NCBI GenBank assembly: GCA_025728535.1
Contig: JAOBJO010000001.1
Coordinates: 62,001 to 126,000 of the forward strand
From: Candidatus Lightella neohaematopini
GTDB taxonomy: Bacteria > Pseudomonadota > Gammaproteobacteria > Enterobacterales > Enterobacteriaceae
Reading direction: 5' to 3'
Length of the DNA stretch: 64,000 nucleotides
Each line of letters opens with the position of its first letter. Positions within the stretch are counted from its first letter, which is position 1. Of the stretch, positions 30,486 through 40,633 are shown in pieces. A program made the translations under genes and the position numbers. The notes under the pieces are model-generated. The model made no database searches. It was not told the origin of the DNA and saw only the letters and a list, made by a program, of their open reading frames with translations.

Positions 30486-31265
30486 CTAAATTTTATTTGT
30501 TAAATAATAATATTGATCAATAGTTATTTCATCAGCTCTTAATGATGGATTTATATTATACTTTACTAAATCCTGTATAGAAAATAATTTTTTTAAGCTA
30601 TTACTTACTTTTTTACGTCTCTGATTAAAAGCTAAATTTAGAATTAATATTAGTTTATCTAAATCAATATTTATTTTCTGATTACGTGGTATAAATTTAA
30701 TTATAGTAGAATAAACTTTTGGGATCGGATAAAATGATGTTGGGGGTATAGTAATAAGCGGTACTACATCATAATAATATTGTATAATAACACTTAGTTT
30801 ACTATATTCTTTATGATTTGGTAAAGCAATAATTCTATTAGCTAACTCTTGTTGTAACATAAAATGCATATCATAAATAACATTAGTATATTTTAACATA
30901 TGAAAAATAATATTTATACAACTATTATATGGTAAATTACCAAATAATCTTAATTTTTGATTAATTTTTCTACTTAATATAAAAAAATTAGTGTTAGTAA
31001 CATTTTGACATATAATATTAATATTATTATTACTAAACTTATTTACTAATTTTGTAGCTAAATCTATATCTATTTCAATTAAAAATAAATATTTTACTAA
31101 ATTTACTAATTTTTTTGTTATAGCTCCAGTACCTGGACCAATTTCTACAATTGTTTGATTGATTTTTGGACATATTAAATGAATAATATTATTTATAGCA
31201 CTAGCATCTTTTAAAAATACTTGACCAAATTTTTTTCTAAAAATTTTTTTATTTAAATTAACCAT
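30486..31265 (-). CDS. rsmA: 16S rRNA dimethyladenosine transferase (KsgA)
   Basis: Dimethylates A1518 and A1519 in 16S rRNA, a late 30S assembly step. GQVFLKDASAINNI at the N-terminus, the SAM-binding EIGPGTGAITKKL, the GNLPYNS catalytic motif and the C-terminal LILNLAFNQRRKKVSNSL are all present. The length is 259 residues (E. coli 273). It is transcribed with apaH. Confidence 0.97.
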   Translation of the reverse strand: MVNLNKKIFRKKFGQVFLKDASAINNIIHLICPKINQTIVEIGPGTGAITKKLVNLVKYLFLIEIDIDLATKLVNKFSNNNINIICQNVTNTNFFILSRKINQKLRLFGNLPYNSCINIIFHMLKYTNVIYDMHFMLQQELANRIIALPNHKEYSKLSVIIQYYYDVVPLITIPPTSFYPIPKVYSTIIKFIPRNQKINIDLDKLILILNLAFNQRRKKVSNSLKKLFSIQDLVKYNINPSLRADEITIDQYYYLTNKI

Positions 31266-32181
31266 ATTATAATTTATGATTATACTTTAACTTCAATTTC
31301 ATTATATTATATATATTATATTTTGTTAAATTCTGCTACTTCTAAAAAAATAATACTACGATATGCTAAAGTTACTAATAAATAATAATCCATAGTAATA
31401 TTTATTAACTTATCAAAGTAATAATATTTTATTAGTGAAATTAGTTAATCATGATACATAGTTAGTATAATATCAACGTGATTTAAATACTTAACTTGAA
31501 AAAATCATCTGCTAGTGATAATCACTATAATTACTTTTTTTAATGAATTAATTAATGAAATAATAATATTAATCTTTTTAGTTCCCAAAAAATGTATCTA
31601 GTATGATAATTTAATCCATAAAGATAAATATATGGATTAGAAATTTTATAATCATATTTTAAGTAGTCATATAATATCATAATACTATTATATAGTAATT
31701 TTTATTAACTAATTTTAATACTTTATTTAGTAATACATAAATTGTAGCTGTAATACGTATATTTTTTATATAAATATCATTAAAGTTATTTTCTCATCAT
31801 TTTAATAAAAATTTAGTATGATTAGTAAAAAAATAATTCTGCTGATATTAACAACAATTTTATTAATTGTTCTAATGATAAGAAATAAAAAATTATTTAA
31901 TAAGTAAAAATTATATCCTTGCTTTAGAGTAATAAAAATATGCTTACTATTACCAGTATCTAATTTATTTTTAATGTATATTAGTGATACTAATAGTTTT
32001 ATTTTTTATATTAGTTGAATAATTATATTTTTAATGGTAATGATGATTATTTTGATTTATTAATTAATAAATTAGGATTAGTGTAAATAATAATATTTAC
32101 TAGCTATACACATTATTCTAAATTAATAATTAAATATAGTCTAATTATTTCTTATAGTTCACCGGCAGAACAATATTATAA
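31266..32181. other. Gene-free stretch at the expected pdxA position; probable pseudogene relic
   Basis: About 916 bases, close to the length of pdxA, lie between rsmA and surA, where enterics carry pdxA in the same direction. No frame survives. Immediately after the surA stop, on the minus strand, a relatively G+C-rich patch (32158-32166) can be read as AGE, at the right distance for the PdxA N-terminal PGEPAG motif, before a stop. That is thin evidence; the rest is featureless A+T. A 29-codon hydrophobic frame (31818-31907, plus) is noted as a separate entry. Confidence 0.4.
31818..31907 (+). other. Tiny hydrophobic open frame, doubtful
   Basis: An ATG-started 29-codon frame encodes a basic start, about 17 hydrophobic residues and a basic end, which looks like a single-pass membrane peptide. 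It has no ribosome binding site and no family I recognise. It lies in a region that looks decayed, and short frames of this kind are common in DNA this rich in A+T. Confidence 0.12.
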
Positions 32182-33441
32182 TTATTCATAATTATTAATA
32201 TTAGAATTTATATAAGATTGATTGTATTGTGTGTTGATAAAAAATTTTCTTATCTCTGAAAGATAACGTTTTAAAATTACTAGATAACTATATTTTCTTA
32301 AAAAATTATTATTTTCATTATAGGTATCTAATAATTGTATAATATACCAGTTATGTTTTATTTTAATTGGGCTGCTAATATCATTAATATTCATATTTAA
32401 AATTACTTTTTTTATTAATGGATGTACATAACTAATATTACTAAACCATATACCAGTAATATAAAAATTTTTATTACCAAATACTAGTCTATTTAAAATA
32501 TCATAAAAATTAATATTTTTACTATAAATTTGCTTTCTAAGTTTATTAAAATTACGTATTAATAAATTATTATTGAAATATTTCCAATTAATTATAACAT
32601 ATCTTATAATATATATTTTATTGTTTAAAATATTTCTATCTAATTTACAGATATTATTTATTTTTACAAAATATATTTTGTTTTTTGCACAGATTGGACC
32701 AATTAATATATTTTTATAAATCTTCTTTATATGTTTTTTTATTAAAAATGGTATACTGTCTATTGATTGCCAATCATTATTATTATATTTTTTTATGTTA
32801 ATTAATTTATTATTTATTAGATATGTTAATTTATTAAAGTGTAAACAATTATTACTATAATCAATAGAATTATTAATTATGTACATCATTTTTATTTTAT
32901 TAGATGTATGTTTCAATAAATTAATTATAAAATAACTTAGTTTAACTCTAATTTTATGAAAATATTTATTTATTATCTGTTTTGACAGAATATCAACTTC
33001 TTGTGTTGAAATTATTGTATTATGTATAATATAGTTAATTATTTGTCTATTTAAAATTATTTGGTAAATTTGATTTTTAACAAAATTAAATCTTATTTTT
33101 GGTGTAAAAAAATTTATATCATCTATATTTATGTCTTTAATAATTTTTGTTGTTATATTTTCTATTTGTTTATCGTTAATAATATTTTTAGATAAAATTA
33201 TATTATTAATTACTAACATATATAAAATTCTATAATATATAATATAATAATCATATTTATTATATAATGTATATGTATTATCTTTTAACACATGTTTAAT
33301 TTCATTATTAATATCACTATCTAAAATTATATTACTATTTACAATAGTATTTATTTTATCTAATAAAATTGGTGTAGAATATATACTACTAGTTAGTATT
33401 AAATTAATAAATATGCTAAATAGCAAGTACATATATTTCAT
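32182..33441 (-). CDS. surA: Periplasmic chaperone SurA, strongly diverged
   Basis: Escorts outer-membrane proteins to the Bam complex; LptD is a main client. An N-terminal signal peptide is followed by LLDKINTIVNSNIILDSDI, matching VDKVAAVVNNGVVLESDV of E. coli. Both parvulin domains can be traced (KLSYFIINLL near residue 168; IIRYVIINWK near 268), but their conserved HILL, GGDLGW-type motifs are largely lost. The C-terminus (SSPIKIKHNWYIIQLLDT) is clearer. At 419 residues it is near normal length. It follows lptD by 15 bases in the same operon. The identity rests on both termini and synteny. Confidence 0.85.
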   Translation of the reverse strand: MKYMYLLFSIFINLILTSSIYSTPILLDKINTIVNSNIILDSDINNEIKHVLKDNTYTLYNKYDYYIIYYRILYMLVINNIILSKNIINDKQIENITTKIIKDINIDDINFFTPKIRFNFVKNQIYQIILNRQIINYIIHNTIISTQEVDILSKQIINKYFHKIRVKLSYFIINLLKHTSNKIKMMYIINNSIDYSNNCLHFNKLTYLINNKLINIKKYNNNDWQSIDSIPFLIKKHIKKIYKNILIGPICAKNKIYFVKINNICKLDRNILNNKIYIIRYVIINWKYFNNNLLIRNFNKLRKQIYSKNINFYDILNRLVFGNKNFYITGIWFSNISYVHPLIKKVILNMNINDISSPIKIKHNWYIIQLLDTYNENNNFLRKYSYLVILKRYLSEIRKFFINTQYNQSYINSNINNYE

Positions 33442-33456
33442 TATTTATTTTTAATA

Positions 33457-35535
33457 TTAATTATCAGTACCAATACTAAAAGAAATATGGTTATTATTTT
33501 TTTTAGCTAAGTTATCATGTATCTTATTATAAGATGATTCATATTCATATTTAATAATAAAATTAAAATGACAGTTCTTATATTTTATATTGATAATTTG
33601 GTTATTTATATTAATATTTTTTATATTAAAATTATTTTGACTATTAATAGTCCAATTTTTATTAATTAACCAACTAAAATTAACTCCGATCTTATGTTCT
33701 AAAGAAGAAAGTGATTTATTAATATTCAGATATTTTAAATTTAAATAATAATAGTTAATTGTTAATAATCTCGTATTTTTAAATTTAAAATTAATATTTG
33801 TATTATTAAGTACAATATTATTTATATTTCTAGTAAATTCTACATTGTTATCAATAGCAAGTTTATTTTTAAAATTTGTAATATTTTGATTAAACCAAAT
33901 ATTATTTATAATTTTATTATAATTAGGTAATATATGTTGTATCATTCCTAATGAAAGATATAATTTTTCTATGTTTTTATTAAATAAAAGTGTTTTAAAT
34001 CCTTCAAAAAGATAGTGATTAGAAAATCTATCTTTATTAATACTATTAGATAAATAAATAAATTTATTTTGATCAAAATTATCGTAATTAAAATTATTAT
34101 TTAATATATCGTATTTATACTCTATAATCGGCTTAATAATTTGTGTGTAATTATTAATGTATAATTTTGCTATCATATACCAACTAATATCTATTTTTGG
34201 TAATACATATATATATTTATTATTAAGTAAATTGTTAATTTTACTATAGTAACTATTATTAATATCTCTATTTTTATATAGAGTGTTTAAATTAAATGAT
34301 GAATTTAGTATTCCTAATTTATTAGTACGAATTATATAATTTAATTTAGAGGTGATATAAAAATATTTTAACATACTATTATTATTAGTATATTTGTTAA
34401 ATTGCCCTAATATGCTAAAATGAATTAGCTTATTATATAAATTTTTATAGTAATAAAAATTAATTAACGAATTAATATCATAGTAATTATTGTCTTTTGT
34501 TAAAAATTTTTCATATAAAATATCGCTATTAAAATTATTCTTATTTATTAAGAAATAATATTTTTTTATTATATTATTATTAAGATAATTATTAATATTT
34601 AATGATTTTATAAAATTAAAATTATTAGATTTATTATAAATAATATCTAGTTGATAATTATTTTTCTTTAGTGTATTAGACCAATAAAGTAGCCACAAGT
34701 TATTATTTATTCTATTTTGATTAGGAATAAAATAAAATTCTACTAATCCATGATAATTTTTATATAGATAATTAAATTTATTTTTTAAGTTAAAAATACC
34801 TTGTTTAATACTAGGAATAGTAATTATTTCGTAAGAATGAAAGTTACTAAGTAATCTATGTGGAATATTTAATTCTATTCCTTTACTATTATAATTTATC
34901 TTTGGTAATAATATATTAAAATATGGTAATTTATTATTAACAAAAGATAAGTGCGGACTATAAAATATTGGTATATTATTTAACTTAATTTTAGCATGCC
35001 GTATATTAATAACTTTATCATAATAATTATAAACTATTTTTGATCCACAAATAATAATACTATTATTATTTATAGAACATAAATATAATTTTCCATTAGT
35101 TATAAATATATTATCGATGTTGTATACTATATTATATAAATTATTATATTTTTTAATCTTTACTATGTTAAAATGATTACTAATATGAATATTATTTGTA
35201 TTAAAGTATAATTTTAGTTTATCTCCAGTAATTTTGTTTGTTTTATTAAAAAATCTAATATGTCCAATAGCTACTATTTTTATTAAAAATCTTTGATTAT
35301 TTTCTGGTACCGTATATCTTAAAATTAGTTTGTCTGAATAAATAATATTATTATTATTCTTTAATGATACATGTCCTGAAAATATTATTGTTTTATTATG
35401 GTCAATACTAATTATATCAGAGTAAATACTAATAAATTTATTACTATAAGATTTCGCATTTATATTTAACATACGTAAAAATACAAAATATACTATAAAT
35501 AGTATCTTTAATATGTAAAATAAAGTATTCTTCAT
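33457..35535 (-). CDS. lptD: LPS-assembly outer-membrane protein LptD
   Basis: Beta-barrel that inserts LPS into the outer leaflet. A signal sequence (about residues 1-28) is followed by an OstA-type N-terminal domain (IISIDHNKTIIFSGHVSL, DALGNV-like VAIGHIRF), then IRHAKIKLNNIPIFYSPHLSF and a long, tyrosine/asparagine-rich barrel. The length is 692 residues against about 784 in E. coli. Cys153 aligns with E. coli Cys173, and Cys655 with the Cys724/725 pair. No cysteine matches Cys31, and the partner position before Cys655 is asparagine, so only one long-range disulfide is possible. It shares an operon with surA. Confidence 0.9.
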   Translation of the reverse strand: MKNTLFYILKILFIVYFVFLRMLNINAKSYSNKFISIYSDIISIDHNKTIIFSGHVSLKNNNNIIYSDKLILRYTVPENNQRFLIKIVAIGHIRFFNKTNKITGDKLKLYFNTNNIHISNHFNIVKIKKYNNLYNIVYNIDNIFITNGKLYLCSINNNSIIICGSKIVYNYYDKVINIRHAKIKLNNIPIFYSPHLSFVNNKLPYFNILLPKINYNSKGIELNIPHRLLSNFHSYEIITIPSIKQGIFNLKNKFNYLYKNYHGLVEFYFIPNQNRINNNLWLLYWSNTLKKNNYQLDIIYNKSNNFNFIKSLNINNYLNNNIIKKYYFLINKNNFNSDILYEKFLTKDNNYYDINSLINFYYYKNLYNKLIHFSILGQFNKYTNNNSMLKYFYITSKLNYIIRTNKLGILNSSFNLNTLYKNRDINNSYYSKINNLLNNKYIYVLPKIDISWYMIAKLYINNYTQIIKPIIEYKYDILNNNFNYDNFDQNKFIYLSNSINKDRFSNHYLFEGFKTLLFNKNIEKLYLSLGMIQHILPNYNKIINNIWFNQNITNFKNKLAIDNNVEFTRNINNIVLNNTNINFKFKNTRLLTINYYYLNLKYLNINKSLSSLEHKIGVNFSWLINKNWTINSQNNFNIKNININNQIINIKYKNCHFNFIIKYEYESSYNKIHDNLAKKNNNHISFSIGTDN

Positions 35536-35655
35536 AAAGAGGATTAATTAATTATTCTATTGTTAGATATTTTTATATAAAATAAACTAAATTATTATAA
35601 AATAAAATTTTATATTAATTTAATAGAATTATTATTTATAATACAAAATTAATTT

Positions 35656-36600
35656 ATGACTAATAAATATCAACATAATACAGTATTATTACATGAAGCT
35701 GTTAATAGTCTTAATATAAAACCTAATGGTATATATATAGATGCTACTTTTGGTTCTGGAGGACATGCTAAATTAATATTATCTAAACTAGATAAAAATG
35801 GTAAGTTAATAGTAATAGACCGTGATCCATTAGCTATAAAAATAGCTCATAATATTTTAGATAAAAGGTGTTATATTATTTATGATAATTTTTCTAATAT
35901 GATAAAATATATAAGAAAATTAGATTTATTAGGACGTATTGATGGAATATTACTAGATTTAGGTATATCATCAATACAGTTAAATGATCCTAGTAGGGGT
36001 TTTTCTTATATGATAAACGGTCCATTAGATATGCGCATGAATAATAAAATAGGTTATACTGCAGGATACTGGTTAAATTATGCTAAATATCATGATATTT
36101 ATTCAGTACTATATAATCTAGGTGAAGAACGTCATGCTAAATATATTAGTAAAAATATATGTAAATTTAAAAAATATAATAATATAGTAAATACTGTTGA
36201 TCTATCAAAAATTATTATTAGAAGTTATAGAAGTATTAATAAGTACAATAAAAAACATCCAGCAACTAAAAGTTTTCGTGCAATTAGAATGTTTATTAAT
36301 CAAGAATTAAAGGAAATTATATTACTATTAAATTATATATATTGGATATTATCCTCCAAAGGAATATTATCTGTTATTAGTTTCCATTCATTAGAAGATA
36401 GAATAATAAAAAATTTTATGTCACCAATGATTATTACTAATAATACTAATTTATTTAGTATAAATCAAAAATTTACATTAGAAGATAATAAAAATAAAAA
36501 ATTTAAATTTTTAAAAAAAATTAAACCATCATTAAATGAAATAATTAATAATAATCGATCACGTAGTGCAATCTTACGTATTGCTCAAAAAATAAATTAA
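35656..36600 (+). CDS. rsmH: 16S rRNA m4C1402 methyltransferase (MraW)
   Basis: Methylates C1402 of 16S rRNA. HNTVLLHEAVNSL at the start, the SAM-site DATFGSGGHAKLIL, LDLGISSIQLNDPSRGFSY and HPATKSFRAIRMFINQEL are all family blocks, and VISFHSLEDRIIKNF lies near the end. The length is 314 residues. It opens the dcw-type cluster, but mraZ upstream and ftsL and ftsI downstream are missing: murE follows after only 84 bases. Confidence 0.97.
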   Translation: MTNKYQHNTVLLHEAVNSLNIKPNGIYIDATFGSGGHAKLILSKLDKNGKLIVIDRDPLAIKIAHNILDKRCYIIYDNFSNMIKYIRKLDLLGRIDGILLDLGISSIQLNDPSRGFSYMINGPLDMRMNNKIGYTAGYWLNYAKYHDIYSVLYNLGEERHAKYISKNICKFKKYNNIVNTVDLSKIIIRSYRSINKYNKKHPATKSFRAIRMFINQELKEIILLLNYIYWILSSKGILSVISFHSLEDRIIKNFMSPMIITNNTNLFSINQKFTLEDNKNKKFKFLKKIKPSLNEIINNNRSRSAILRIAQKIN

Positions 36601-36684
36601 ATTTAGTTAAGTAATTTATAAAAATCTATTTATGACTTTGTGTATATTTCATATCATAATTTAATTAATTAAAAGTATTAAAAA

Positions 36685-38208
36685 ATGAACTATAATCTAT
36701 ATCATCTAGTTCGTCCATGGATTAAAGATATTATTATATTAGAAAATAATTATGATTTATCTAAATATAATATTACTGATATTGTATTACATAGTAGCTT
36801 AGTAACTAAAGGAAGTTTATTTATAGCTATAAGTGGCCACAGTACTCATGGTTATAATTATATTAATATCGCTATCAAAAATGGTGCACAAGCAATAATT
36901 ATTGAATTAACTAATAATAATTATATTAATAATTTAGGATTTTATACTAGTATTCCAATTATTTTATTTAAAAATTTAAAATTAAAATTATCAGCATTAG
37001 CTGGTAGATTTTTTAATCAACCATCAAAAAAGATTAAATTAGTAGGTGTTACTGGTACCAATGGTAAAACCACCATTACTAATTTAGTATCACAATGGAT
37101 ATATTTATTAGGAGAAAATAGTGCAGTGATGAGTACTATAGGTAATGGTATGATCAAAGATAATTACTTATCACCAACATATAATACTACAATATCACCA
37201 ATAGATATTCAAAGACAATTATTAAATTTTGTTTTAAGTGGGGTAAAATTTGTAACATTAGAAGTTTCCTCTCATGGAATTACACAAAATAGAATAGATG
37301 ATTTATATTTTAATGCTGCAATATTTAGTAATATTAGTCATGATCATTTAGATTATCATGGTAGTATGAAACAATATATTTTTAGTAAATGGCAGCTATT
37401 TAGTAAATTCAATATACATCATAATATTATTAATGTTGATGATACGATTGGGGCAATTTGGGCAAACAGAATATCTAACGTTTCAGTAGTATCAATAAGT
37501 AAAAAAATATCTAATTATTATAATAATTATTGGTTATACGCTGATGATATATTATATACTATTAGTAATACTAATATTAAGTTTTGCTCTTTTTGGGGTA
37601 ATGGTAATATTAATACTAAGTTAATTGGTGAATTTAATGTTACAAATGTATTACTAGCACTAGTTACTTTACTATCATTAAATTACCCACTATCGGAATT
37701 AATAAATACTGCTAAATACTTAAAACCAATAGTAGGTAGAATGGAAGTTATAAATGTAGTAAATTATCCAATAATAATTATTGATTATGCACATAATCCT
37801 GAAGCTCTTAAAAAATTATTATTAATTAGTAGAAGTTATTGTAATAATAAATTATGGTGTATATTTGGTTGTGGTGGTGAAAGAGATAAACAAAAAAGAT
37901 CAATGATGGGTTATATTGCTAATAATTATGCTGATATAAGTATTATTACTAGTGATAATCCACGTAATGAATCATTATTATCAATAATTAATGACATAAA
38001 ATTTGGTATGCATAATATTAAAACAGTTAAAATTATAATTGATCGTAGTCAAGCAATTACTTATGCTATAAGTAATGCTAATAAGAAAGATGTTATTGTT
38101 ATTGCTGGTAAGGGTCACGAAAATTATCAAATTATTAAAAATAATTACTTTTATTATTCTGATAAATTTATAGTTAATAATTTATTAAAAAATATAAAAT
38201 GTTACTAA
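36685..38208 (+). CDS. murE: UDP-MurNAc-tripeptide synthetase (meso-DAP adding)
   Basis: Adds the third stem-peptide residue. The ATP loop [15 protein letters not shown] lies near residue 115. The substrate loop ITSDNPRNE near residue 428 carries the DNPR motif of mDAP-specific enzymes, as opposed to lysine-adding ones. YFNAAIFSNISHDHLDYHG is also typical. The length is 507 residues. It overlaps murF by 10 bases. The mDAP specificity ties it to thrA and dapB in this window. Confidence 0.97.
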   Translation: MNYNLYHLVRPWIKDIIILENNYDLSKYNITDIVLHSSLVTKGSLFIAISGHSTHGYNYINIAIKNGAQAIIIELTNNNYINNLGFYTSIPIILFKNLKLKLSALAGRFFNQPSKKIKLVGVTGTNGKTTITNLVSQWIYLLGENSAVMSTIGNGMIKDNYLSPTYNTTISPIDIQRQLLNFVLSGVKFVTLEVSSHGITQNRIDDLYFNAAIFSNISHDHLDYHGSMKQYIFSKWQLFSKFNIHHNIINVDDTIGAIWANRISNVSVVSISKKISNYYNNYWLYADDILYTISNTNIKFCSFWGNGNINTKLIGEFNVTNVLLALVTLLSLNYPLSELINTAKYLKPIVGRMEVINVVNYPIIIIDYAHNPEALKKLLLISRSYCNNKLWCIFGCGGERDKQKRSMMGYIANNYADISIITSDNPRNESLLSIINDIKFGMHNIKTVKIIIDRSQAITYAISNANKKDVIVIAGKGHENYQIIKNNYFYYSDKFIVNNLLKNIKCY

Positions 38209-39566
38209 TTACCTTATCTAAAATTGCATTAATAGTTAATGCTAAACTAATTAACAATGTTAACGATGATAAAATATTTACAATTAGTTTTGACTCAAGA
38301 AAAATTACAAAAAATAAAAAATGTTTATTTATTGCTTTAAAAGGTAAAAATTTTGACTCTCATAATTTTATATTAGAAGCTATTAATAATGGTGTAATAG
38401 CTATCTTAGTTTGTCGTGAATATAAAATAAATATTCCTCAGTTAATAGTTTCTGATACTAGAAAAGCATTAGGAAAATTAAGTTTGTGGGTTAGACAACA
38501 ATATTCGGTAAAAGTAATAACTATTACTGGTTCTTCTGGTAAAACATCAGTAAAAGAAATTACTAATAATATTTTAAAGCAATGTGGTCATGTATTATGT
38601 AATATTGGTAATCAAAATAATGATATTGGAGTACCAATAACTTTATTAAAATTAAATTCAAAACATGATTTTGCTGTTATTGAACTAGGTTCTAATAATT
38701 TTGGTGATATTATGTGGACTAATAGCTTAGCAAAACCAGAGATAGTACTAATTAATAATATTTCTTTTGCTCATCTAAAAGGATTTAAAAATATTTATGG
38801 AGTTTCACGAGCTAAGAGTGAAATATTTTTAGAAAAATCAGTACGTCATTGTATTATTAATCTTAATAGTAATGATATTATAAATTGGAAACCATTACTT
38901 TATAATAAGAGGGTCTGGTATTTTTCTATACATAGAAATAATTTAGCACATTTCTTTGTTATTAATATAACTAATATTCATAATGTTCATTATTATTTAT
39001 ATACACCGATTGGTAGATGTAAAATAACTATACCATTATTTGGTATATATAATATTTCTAATATTATAGCAGCTAGTGCTTTGGCTATTTTAGCTGGTGC
39101 TCCGTTATCGGCAGTAGTTCAAGGAATATCCCAGTTATTACCAATTAGTGGTAGATTATATCCAATTTTTTTGGGTAAAAAAAAATTATTAATTAATGAT
39201 AGTTATAATGCTAATGTTGGTTCTACAATATTTGCTGCTAATACTTTATCTAAATTTTCAGGTTATAAAATTATGATTATAAGTGATATGCTAGAATTAG
39301 GAAACAACAGTATATTATATCATAAATTTACTGGTAGAATAATTAAAAATTTTAATATTAATGAGATTTTAACAATAGGAAAATTAAGTTACTTTTTAGG
39401 TAAAAATATTAGTAATAACAAACATTTTTTTGATTTAATTAATTTAGTTAATTATACAAGGAAATTAATATTATATTATAATAATATTACTATATTAGTT
39501 AAAGGATCACATAATACTGTAGCTAATTATATAGTAACTATGCTTGTTAATAGTATATTATGTTAA
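38199..39566 (+). CDS. murF: UDP-MurNAc-pentapeptide synthetase (D-Ala-D-Ala adding)
   Basis: Adds D-Ala-D-Ala to the tripeptide precursor. The P-loop is TITGSSGKTSVKEIT near residue 110. GNQNNDIGVPITLL, ELGSNNFGDI and LINDSYNANVGST are the usual Mur ligase motifs. The length is 455 residues. Overlaps murE upstream and mraY downstream by 7 bases. The dipeptide supplier ddlB is missing from this cluster, so a ddl elsewhere in the genome or another source is needed. Confidence 0.97.
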   Translation: MLLITLSKIALIVNAKLINNVNDDKIFTISFDSRKITKNKKCLFIALKGKNFDSHNFILEAINNGVIAILVCREYKINIPQLIVSDTRKALGKLSLWVRQQYSVKVITITGSSGKTSVKEITNNILKQCGHVLCNIGNQNNDIGVPITLLKLNSKHDFAVIELGSNNFGDIMWTNSLAKPEIVLINNISFAHLKGFKNIYGVSRAKSEIFLEKSVRHCIINLNSNDIINWKPLLYNKRVWYFSIHRNNLAHFFVINITNIHNVHYYLYTPIGRCKITIPLFGIYNISNIIAASALAILAGAPLSAVVQGISQLLPISGRLYPIFLGKKKLLINDSYNANVGSTIFAANTLSKFSGYKIMIISDMLELGNNSILYHKFTGRIIKNFNINEILTIGKLSYFLGKNISNNKHFFDLINLVNYTRKLILYYNNITILVKGSHNTVANYIVTMLVNSILC

Positions 39567-40633
39567 TAAAATTAATTGATTATTATTGTTATCACATTAA
39601 TACATTAAATGTATATGTTTTACTTATTATTTTATTAACTACATTTATTATTACTATATTTATAGGATATTTAATTTTTCCTATCTTAGTTAACCTGAAT
39701 TGTAAACAAGTAACAAGATATTGTTATCCTAAATCACACAAAATAAAAGATAATACCCCAACTATGGGTGGTATTATTATAAACATTGCAATTATATTAT
39801 CTACCCTAGTATGGGTAGACTATAATAATATATTTATAAAATATATAATATTTTTACTTATTGGATATAGTATTATAGGATTTGTGGATGACTATTATAA
39901 GGTGTATTATAATAATACACAAGGGCTAAGCGCATTAAAAAAATACTTATGGCAATCAATATTGTCAATAATAATTATTATATGTATTTTAACTAAACAT
40001 GTTATAAATTATGAATTATTAATTATTATTCCTTTTATTGGATATATAAAAATTTATTCTTGGTTAATGTTTGTAATATTATCTTATTTAGTAATAGTAG
40101 GAACGAGTAATGCTGTTAATATTTCTGATGGATTGGATGGTTTAGTAATTGTACCAATAATATTTACTAGTACTGGATTATTAATTTTATCGTTTATTAC
40201 TAGTAATATAAAATTAAGTAAATATTTTAATATTAATTATGTTAGCTTATCTAGTGAATTAGTAGTATTATGCGCGATAATAATTGGAGCTAGTTTAGGA
40301 TTTTTATGGTTTAATTGTTATCCAGCAAAGTTATTTATGGGGGATGTTGGATCATTATCATTAGGTGGAACTATAGGATTAATATCTATATTAATAAATC
40401 AGGAAAGTTTACTATTAATTATGGGTGGGTTTTTCTTTATAGAGATTATATCAGTTATAATACAAGTAACTTTTTTTAAAATAACTAGAAAAAGAATTTT
40501 TCTTATGGCACCAGTTCATCATCATTTTGAATTAAAAGGTTATAAAGAACAATTAATTGTGGTACGTGTGTGGATAATTTCTTTTGTACTATTAATAGTA
40601 TCTTTAATGCAATTAAAATATTGTAATGACTAA
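39560..40633 (+). CDS. mraY: Phospho-MurNAc-pentapeptide translocase
   Basis: Polytopic inner-membrane enzyme that makes lipid I on undecaprenyl phosphate. It has about ten hydrophobic segments, TPTMGGIIINIAI, the first acidic motif GFVDDYYKVYYNNTQGLSALKK, NAVNISDGLDGL and the C-terminal APVHHHFELKG histidine loop. The length is 357 residues (E. coli 360). Overlaps murF and murD, consistent with one transcript. Confidence 0.97.
   Translation: MLIKLIDYYCYHINTLNVYVLLIILLTTFIITIFIGYLIFPILVNLNCKQVTRYCYPKSHKIKDNTPTMGGIIINIAIILSTLVWVDYNNIFIKYIIFLLIGYSIIGFVDDYYKVYYNNTQGLSALKKYLWQSILSIIIIICILTKHVINYELLIIIPFIGYIKIYSWLMFVILSYLVIVGTSNAVNISDGLDGLVIVPIIFTSTGLLILSFITSNIKLSKYFNINYVSLSSELVVLCAIIIGASLGFLWFNCYPAKLFMGDVGSLSLGGTIGLISILINQESLLLIMGGFFFIEIISVIIQVTFFKITRKRIFLMAPVHHHFELKGYKEQLIVVRVWIISFVLLIVSLMQLKYCND

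Noticed and set aside
31818-31907. 29-codon membrane-peptide-like frame as a new small protein
   Set aside because: No ribosome site, no homology, in a decayed region; kept only as a low-confidence feature.
40569-40577. Perfect DnaA-box sequence in mraY (another in mrcB at 60220-60228)
   Set aside because: Both are explained by conserved or ordinary codons and are isolated, so they are not proposed as origin sites.
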